This document shows, piece by piece, positions 57,218 to 64,000 of a stretch of DNA of 64,000 bases (positions are counted from its first letter, which is position 1; every line of letters starts with the position of its first letter). A program made the translations under genes and the position numbers. Below the pieces are notes generated by a model. That model had not been told where the DNA came from, made no database searches, and saw nothing but the letters and a program-made list of their open reading frames with translations. The DNA is from Blattamonas nauphoetae (lineage: Eukaryota > Preaxostyla > Oxymonadida), in contig JARBJD010000120.1 of NCBI GenBank assembly GCA_033064195.1, forward strand, positions 140,031 to 204,030, written 5' to 3'.

Positions 57218-57607
57218 ATGAATCCAACTGAAATGTACAAGGAAAGACGTCGAGTATGTTCAGAACAAGCATTAATTGAATCAATGAGAGAAGAGAACTG
57301 TTCACTAGTCTCTGAGTATGTCAGAAATAATGTGCCGGTGACGTATGTTCATGAGGGAGTTGAATGGAGAATAAAACCAAAGTTGTGGAATCAAGGAAAC
57401 AGACCTCACTTAGCGAAACGTCGACACTACACTCAATCATTCGTCGAAAATGAACTGAAGAAATATAATTGTGAGCTCGTAGGTGAGTACACCAAAGTTC
57501 TGGTTCCATTCACATATCGAGAGATTGGCGGAAGTGAAGTGTTCAGAATTAGACTTGATTCCTGGTTAAATGCAACCAAAAAGCCCCATCAGAGAAAACA
57601 GAAATAA
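57218..57607 (+). CDS. Polinton small protein with internal duplication
   Basis: 129 residues, basic, no family recognised. The two halves are similar to each other. Residues ~15-60 contain QALIESMREENCSLVSEYVR then VPVTYVHEGVEWRIK. Residues ~75-125 contain SFVENELKKYNCELVGEYTK then VPFTYREIGGSEVFRIR. Each half also ends in a W followed by basic residues. This suggests a duplicated ~50-residue alpha-beta module, perhaps DNA-binding given its charge, but that is a guess. Confidence 0.65.
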   Translation: MNPTEMYKERRRVCSEQALIESMREENCSLVSEYVRNNVPVTYVHEGVEWRIKPKLWNQGNRPHLAKRRHYTQSFVENELKKYNCELVGEYTKVLVPFTYREIGGSEVFRIRLDSWLNATKKPHQRKQK

Positions 57608-57620
57608 ACGCTCAACTTTT

Positions 57621-57650
57621 TTTATTTTCGGATTTTTTAATTTGTAGTAA
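57621..57650 (+). promoter_or_regulatory. Polinton gene promoter-like block
   Basis: A 30-bp block beginning TTTATTTTCG and ending AATTTGTAGTAA directly abuts the ATG at 57651. It differs from the block at 57188 at three positions. Confidence 0.6.
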
Positions 57651-58217
57651 ATGGCGGCGACACTGAAATTTGTCACAGACAGCATCACGAAAATAAGAGA
57701 GCTATTTCCAAACACCACCTTTGAATTCAAGGATGAACATGGCTATGATCGAACATATAATCCAAACATTAGAAACTACCAACATCATCGTGCATATCTC
57801 CTGTCAATGCTCAAGAATCCAGATCTCCATTTTGAAGGAGAGATAAGGAATATTACCAACTATCAGATTGATGATTTTATTCACAAACTGGAAGAGAACA
57901 ATAACAATGCAATGATGAATGAAGAAGACAGCAAAGCAAGAATGCAAATCATGAAAGAAAATCCAAGAGTGAACAAAGATGAACTGAAAAAGCAAGTGTT
58001 CAAAATGACGTGGAAACTGAAATCAATTGAAGAGAAGCTGATGGATCATTGGATGAAGAATCTGTTAATCATTCAGAAGAAAAATGAACAAATGGAAAAG
58101 AGAGAAGTACAGACATTTGATGGATTTGAAGAATGCATATTACTTGCTGAACCGCGTGACAAAGCAGCATTCAATTCTTGTCTCATGAATGCACGAAGGA
58201 AGTTCAAAAAAGAATGA
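57651..58217 (+). CDS. Polinton protein of unknown function, coiled-coil C-terminal half
   Basis: 188 residues, charged, with a short N-terminal alpha-beta part (FKDEHGYDRTYNPNIRNYQH) and a long helical region rich in Lys/Glu/Met (NKDELKKQVFKMTWKLKSIE). No signal peptide or membrane segment. It overlaps the start of the polymerase region by about 30 bp, as expected in a compact element. I do not recognise a family. Confidence 0.6.
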   Translation: MAATLKFVTDSITKIRELFPNTTFEFKDEHGYDRTYNPNIRNYQHHRAYLLSMLKNPDLHFEGEIRNITNYQIDDFIHKLEENNNNAMMNEEDSKARMQIMKENPRVNKDELKKQVFKMTWKLKSIEEKLMDHWMKNLLIIQKKNEQMEKREVQTFDGFEECILLAEPRDKAAFNSCLMNARRKFKKE

Positions 58218-61200
58218 GGTCGAGAAGGTTGAGGATAATGGAAAACCATATCAGTTGTACTTCCACAATCACTTGAAGAACGTTGAAGAAATCACAACCT
58301 TCATTAAAGCAGTGTTCGACAAAGAGAAAGATCATCCATTCAAGATTTGTATTGACTTTGGAAAGATCATCGAGAGAAAAGACAAAGATGAGACAACTTA
58401 CAATGACTTCAGACCAGAATTGGAGAACACATCAAAGAGTTTTCCGACAGTGATAAGAAGTGCAGGAGACATCAACGAGTATTCAAAATATGCGATCAAT
58501 CTGATCAAAGAATCACAAGAGAGAACACTGATGGATACGAAGACAATGTACATTGCATTCCACTCCATTCTAGTTGCAGTCTATCGATTCCCAGTTGCAG
58601 GAAAAGCCAATGCAATTCTCACTGAACACATCAAAACGAGGAATGTTCGGTACATTGATTCTGAGTACAATATCTGCTTCTTTCAAGCTCTTTCATTCCT
58701 CACACTTCCTGGAAGTTCAAGGTAAGAAAATATCAATCAATATGAGGAACAGTGAAGCCTACAGATTGTTCGCACAATGGATGAATCTCACTCATCTCCA
58801 ATCTCGACAATTGACTCCACATCTTCAGAAGTTTCCTGGGTTTGATATTGCATGTGATATTGAGAAAGCAATGATTCAATTCAACATCACAGTTCACATT
58901 TATGAATATGACGAAGACAAGAAGCGGTATTTCCTCAGTCAATCGTACATCAACGAGAATGATGATGCACTTGTTCTTCCAATTCTGATGATTCCACTGA
59001 CGGCAACTCTCGTCCATGTGATGTTTATTGTTGACCCTGAGAAAATCACTGGATACAAGCTCTGTCCGTATTGTCAGTCAAGAGGATTCCAAGTGAAGAA
59101 TAAAACTTCAGTAGAGATTTTGAGAAGCATCTCAGAGAGTGCAAAGAACTTGATGGAAAACATGTGAAGAAGATCTCACTTGATAAGACACCAAGACCAT
59201 ATGTTCCACATATTCTCAACAATAGAACATTTGAATTTCTGATGGCACACAAGAGACAAGACGAATTCAAACCAACACAATACTACATCACTTACGATTT
59301 CGAAACCATGGAAGATCTCATTCTTGACAATTTATTCTCTGATGACAACACACAACTGATCTCACACTTGAAGCCTCTCTCCGTTGCATCTGCAATCAAA
59401 ACAAAATCAGGTGTGAAGTCAATCTACTTTGATCTTCGAGATGGAAAGGACTTTGTGAAGCAATGGATCAGAGAACTCTTCAGATATGCTGAGACAGTAC
59501 GAGATGACAACTACTACGAAGACCCGGAAATACCCTCACAAAATGAAGTCAGTGTGATTGGATTCAACAGCTCCAGATTCGACATCAATCTCATCTTCCG
59601 AGATCTCGTCGACAAGGATTGGAAAGTGGTGAGCTTCCTTGGATCCACAACGAAGTACAAACAAGTACTGATCCGACATGAGAAGACACAACAGGTTCTT
59701 CGCTTTATTGACATGATGTCGTATACCGGACCAATGACTTTGGATAATGCAGTAAAAGCCTTTGGAGGCAAGACCACACTCCAGAAATCATTCTTTGCTT
59801 ACGAATCATTCGACTCATCAGACTACGATACAGTGCTGAGCAAACAAGAACCATTCTCCAAATATGAATTCTATTCGAGTCTGAACAACAGTGAAATGTC
59901 CGACAGTGACTACCAAATGTACCTTGATGATTGGAACAAACAAGGATTCAAGAACCGTTGGGAATATCTGAAATTCTACAACATCAGAGATGTCGAATGT
60001 ATGATTGCACCTCTGGACAATCTGATTGATCTGAACTTCCAGTACAAAGTGGATATGTTGCACAATCTCTCATTGTCAGCCAATGCGTCTGCAATCAAAT
60101 ATGCGTGTGCCTACAAAGACTTTGATATCGACGATGATTTCAATGGAGTGGATCAATCTGGAGAAATAAAAATCACCAAGCAATACTGGAAGTACAAAGT
60201 TGCATCGTACATCTATCAAGACCAGAAAGCTCATCGCAGTACTGACAAAAATGTCACTGAAGCGGATTACGACTGGTTTGTTCAACAGTGCAAGAGAGTG
60301 TGCTATATCTGCAAGAGTCACTTCACACAAGCAGTACGACCAACGTTGGATCGAATCGACAATTCGAAAGGACATTCTAAAGAGAACGTGAAGATCTGCT
60401 GTGATTACTGCAACACCTACAAGTCAGACAAAGATGAACATCTCACTCGATTGAGAATTCAACTTAAGAAGTATTGCATCTGGAAATCATTACCTATGAC
60501 TCTGACACATGAGCAAACCTATCACAAACTGAGAGCAGCAGTGACTGGTGGATTATCGAATGTTCAACATCGACAGAACATCAAAGACGTGACTCCAATC
60601 AATCACTTCACTTATGAAGACGGAAGAGTTATCTCAAAAGATACAGAACATAAAATGACTCATGTCTGTGGTGTTGATTTTAATTCTCTCTACCCAAGTG
60701 CTTTCTCCTCAATCAAGAACAAAAACAATCCATACACTAATCACAGAATGTACATGCCAGGAAGATGTTTGTACACAGCAACAGGAGATAAAGAATGTCG
60801 AAAGATTATTGATGACAAGAATCAGAAGACACTATTCGTAGCAGAACTGAAGGGACACATAGACGAGAAGTACATCAACGATTTCATTAACTTCCCACCA
60901 ATCTTTAGAAACATTGTGGTCAATACGACAGAAGAGAACATTGGAGAGAAGACATATTCATTGATGAAGAAACATGGATTGAAGACTGATGACAAAACAA
61001 AGAAAGCTAACTCAACTCTTGAGCACACACGATCAGTATATGTTCTTTCGACATACTATCTGTGGTTCCTCATCGACTATTGCCACTTCATTGTCGACGA
61101 CATTAAGACTGTAATGGTATTCTCGAGACATGCTGGATTCGAACCATTTGTGACCTCATTCATGAATGATAGAATAGAAGCAATGAAGGTTGGAAACAAA

Positions 61201-62022
61201 GGAAAAGAACAATTCTGTAAGACCAACCTGAATGGAAGTTACGGATATGATGGAATGAACACTGAGAAGTACAACTCAATCACAATCTGCAATGAGAAGA
61301 GAACATACTTGAAGCAAATGATGAAAGGATTTGTAGCAACAAGAGAGATCAATGAGGACAACTACATCGTGATTGAAGACAGAGAGAAAGCATCGTGTAA
61401 AACTTGTCTGCAAGAAGCAGTATTCACACTCGACAATGCCAAGTTCTGGTATCTAAATTTCATCTACAACTTCATGTACAAATGTCTAGACATGAACAAG
61501 ATTCACTTCTGTGAGGGAGATACAGACTCTGCATATTGGGCAATTAGTGGAGATCCGAATGCTGGAATCCATCAACAGTTTGAACACGTAATTGCTGAGA
61601 AGGAATTCTATGATGCACACAAATATGAATGGTTTCCCAATCCTGAAAAGGGTGTTGATGATGAGAAGAAACTGTTGGGATTAGCAATTGAGAAGGAAGG
61701 TGAACAGATGATCTGCCTTGCACCCAAGTGTTACTCTCTCGATGAGAAATGCAAGATCAAAGGAGTGTCTCTGAAGAAAACAAATATCACAAGCGACGAT
61801 TATGTGAAGTGTCTGAATGGAGAGAAAACTGTGACCACAACACTGAACTTTCAGACGAGAAGAATCGTGAGCGAACGGGACACCAATGGATTTGAGATAG
61901 CGAAAATACAACAACAGAAACTCAGTCTCAGTGGAATTCATCTGAAGGCAATCGTACTTGAAAATGAATCGTGTCCTCCATTCATTCATGGACTGAAAGC
62001 AACTGATTATATTATAGAATAA
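58189..62022 (+). CDS. Polinton family-B DNA polymerase with embedded HNH-type motif
   Basis: Family-B polymerases of this group replicate the element, probably by protein priming. The exonuclease motifs are DFETMEDL, NSSRFDINL and YNIRDVEC. The polymerase motifs are DFNSLYPSAFSS (motif A), KTNLNGSYGYDG (motif B) and EGDTDSAYW (motif C). Between exonuclease and palm lies an insertion with two CxxC pairs and a DRID core: CKRVCYICKSHF, TLDRIDNSKGHSKENV and CCDYCNTYKSD. This is an HNH/endonuclease-VII-like zinc motif. The ~300 residues before the exonuclease may be a terminal-protein-like region. The gene is broken about twice and is treated as a fossil. Confidence 0.85.
60274..60450 (+). other. 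HNH-type zinc motif inside the Polinton polymerase
   Basis: This part of the polymerase gene encodes CxxC, DRID, then CxxC followed by an Asn-rich helix. The spacing fits HNH nucleases of the recombination-endonuclease-VII kind. It sits in frame between the exonuclease and palm motifs and is flanked by normal polymerase sequence. Confidence 0.65.
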
Positions 62023-62030
62023 ACACAAAC

Positions 62031-62045
62031 TTTATTTTTGTATAA
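62031..62045 (+). promoter_or_regulatory. Shortened Polinton promoter-like block
   Basis: TTTATTTTTGTATAA directly precedes the ATG at 62046. It matches the beginning and end of the 30-bp blocks before the two small genes, with the middle missing. Confidence 0.45.
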
Positions 62046-63964
62046 ATGAACACACGACAGATTAATGCTTTAGTGAATAGACTTCTTCGGTGCACACAGC
62101 ATTCCAAAAACGAAATTGTCGAAAAGAAATGGACTTTAACTAACGTTTTACCTGTCTATCATGGCGCTGATTCTAATGGACCATTTGATGGAAATGATGA
62201 AACATACTTCGAGGATTGGTTCAATGGAGGTTTATCTCCTGAATTATCACTACCTGATGGAAGAAGAGTAGTTCAACAATTTGTTAGCAACTTCCTAGGA
62301 GTTCGTATTCGGGATAGCACTGCTAAACTTGCATTCGAAGCATATCAATTTTATCATCACGAGGTGAATCAGGGAGTGAATTCTTCACCACGGATTCGAA
62401 GGCCTGCAGAGGCAAGACCAATACCAATTCCAGTGCAAAGACCAATAGCAATTCAATCACCTGAAGACCTAGTTCTTCCTGGACAGATGAGAAACTTGAA
62501 ATCAATGGGGTTTGAATATGAATATCCAATGAAGGAGAGGAGATTTGAAGAGGAGGATGATGATGTCATTATTCCCAATCCACCAATGTCAATCAGAACA
62601 ACTGCGTCCAAACACCCTGTGAGAGAGATCAGACACTACGAACCGACGACACAGCAAGTACTCAATAAGTTGGGACGAATGAAAGGATTGTTTGATCATC
62701 AACAGAGAAATGACTCAGAAGATGAACAGATAAAAGCTGAGAACTCAATCATGAATAATCAAAAGCAGATGGAACACTTTATTACCTCACACATTCTGGA
62801 TGCAAATAAAATGAACAGAGACACATTTGTTCGAGCCTCAATAAACAGAAAGATTGCGAACGAAGATCTTGACTTCATTCTGACTCACACAAAACAAATA
62901 CCATTCGGAGGAAGATCATTTCAGGATTGGTATGAGGAATTTGATCACAGATGGAGTGTTGCACATCCGAGGAAGATTCAGAGAGAAAAAGGAAGTGACA
63001 GAATGAGAATTGATCCACCAACGATGCCTAAAACAACAGAGAAAATTGTGTATCCATTTCGATCAAAAATGCAATTCATGTCGAAAGCAATTACAGGTGA
63101 TCCACAGAAGACTTCAGATAGAAAGGTTCCACAGAATTGTGATCGACCATACTTCTCTCCCAAGTTCGGATCATGGGAAATTGATCTCGTTTTCATTCAA
63201 TCACCAACGTCGAAAACAGTGTTGCAGATATACCTCTTCGCAATTAACATCAACACCAAATACCTGGTTGTCATTCCTGTTCTGGATAAATCATGGAGCA
63301 AAGTCAAGACTGCAATCAATGATCTGATTAATCATCGTGGAGTTCATGTCAACAACATTCGTGGTGATGGTGAAGCAGCATGGACAAGTGGAGAAGCATC
63401 AGAGTTTTTCAAGGATCAGAATGTCAGCACATATTTCACAAGTTCGCCATTCACAAATCACAATAGAATTGTCGATCGAGTGATCAGAACAATCAGAGAT
63501 GGATTCCAAAGACAATGCAACACAGATGGCCAATCATTCATTGATGAATCAGATGGTGGAATACTACAACATGACTCCACATCGAGCGTACTGGAACAAG
63601 TTCACTCCACAGCAGGCACAAAACAATCGTGAAATCGAAGCTCTGTATATCTCCAGTTGTGAAGAACAATTAAAGAACATCCAAAAGCAACAGATTACAC
63701 AGATGCTATGGAAGTACAAGCCAGGAAACATTCTACTAATTCACCTTGATTTAGACAAGACTGTTGCCAAGTTTCAGAAGCGAAGACAGTTTCAATTCGT
63801 GGGAAATTCATCGAATACAAACACGGTAATGTCGTAGCTACTCTACTGAATGGTCTCACTTGTCTGTCAAAAGTTGTCTACGTTCCGATCCAACACACGA
63901 AGTTTCATGCTGAGTCAATTGACGACTTAACTCCACAATTCATTGCTGAATTTAATTTAATCTA
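62046..63964 (+). CDS. Polinton retroviral-type (rve) integrase with long N-terminal extension
   Basis: It inserts the element into host DNA. The catalytic core is near the middle-to-end: GSWEIDLVFIQ with the first Asp, YLFAININTKYLVVIPVLDK, then NIRGDGEAAW with the second Asp, and YFTSSPFTNHNRIVDRVIRT. About 350 residues precede the core (AEARPIPIPVQRPIAIQSPE, then many Arg/Glu helices), longer than the usual zinc-binding head. The C-terminal part contains KYKPGNILLIHLD and VVYVPIQHTKFH, a likely SH3-like or chromo-like tail. It directly follows the polymerase gene. It is broken once or twice and is treated as a fossil. Confidence 0.8.
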
Positions 63965-64000
63965 ATCTCAAAAATGTTTCAGATATTTTTTATTTCATTT

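Larger units (their letters stand above)
57188..64000 (+). mobile_element. Polinton/Maverick element, left part; continues past the window
   Basis: All genes run on the plus strand: two small unknown genes, a family-B DNA polymerase and a retroviral-type integrase. That combination defines Polintons. Capsid, ATPase and protease genes are not seen and would have to lie to the right, so whether they exist is unknown. Terminal inverted repeats cannot be checked because the other end is missing. Coding sequence is well preserved with only a few breaks in total, so the copy looks young but not whole. Confidence 0.8.

Overview
The window looks like nuclear DNA of a flagellated protist of the Preaxostyla (oxymonad) type. 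I infer this, with moderate confidence, from three things. It carries a multi-copy armadillo-like gene family that I associate with Blattamonas nauphoetae. Introns are very short, about 29-80 nt with GT-AG ends. Ciliary genes (ULK4 and DNAH10-type dynein) sit next to Polinton, hAT, PIF/Harbinger and foldback elements. The standard genetic code fits every gene read here.

Left third (1-25.1 kb), mostly intact host genes: an unidentified gene running off the left edge; an oxysterol-binding-protein-related lipid-transfer gene; a spliced DDE transposase in a PIF/Harbinger-like transposon 50 bp upstream of that gene; a MITE directly beside it; a TFIIS-central-domain transcription gene; a BET-type bromodomain gene convergent with it; a long intron-rich VWA gene; a ULK4-type pseudokinase; a USP-like gene that appears to lack the catalytic His; and a leucine-rich-repeat/coiled-coil gene.

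Middle (25.2-54 kb), a transposon-ridden tandem segmental duplication: the unit carries the C-terminal half of a DNAH10-like dynein heavy chain on the minus strand. Copy 1 (about 25,254-40,523) is cut by two large elements. One (28,794-34,233) has terminal inverted repeats and an internal complementary region like a DIRS retroelement. The other (35,498-40,386) is an 8-bp-TSD element holding a nested hAT and a nested TA-flanked MITE. Copy 2 (about 41,636-52,917) keeps only the two ends of the dynein piece. Its centre is occupied by armadillo-family genes and remnants, one split by a second DIRS-like element (45,975-50,460). Each copy preserves the empty site of an insertion found in the other.

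Right end (55.3-64 kb), a Polinton: a degenerate array of about 138-bp tandem repeats precedes two small genes, a family-B DNA polymerase with an embedded HNH-type zinc motif, and a retroviral-type integrase with a long N-terminal extension. The element runs off the window. Three of its genes have a near-identical AT-rich block ending exactly at the start codon.

All calls come from reading the sequence and recalled family motifs; no database search was run.
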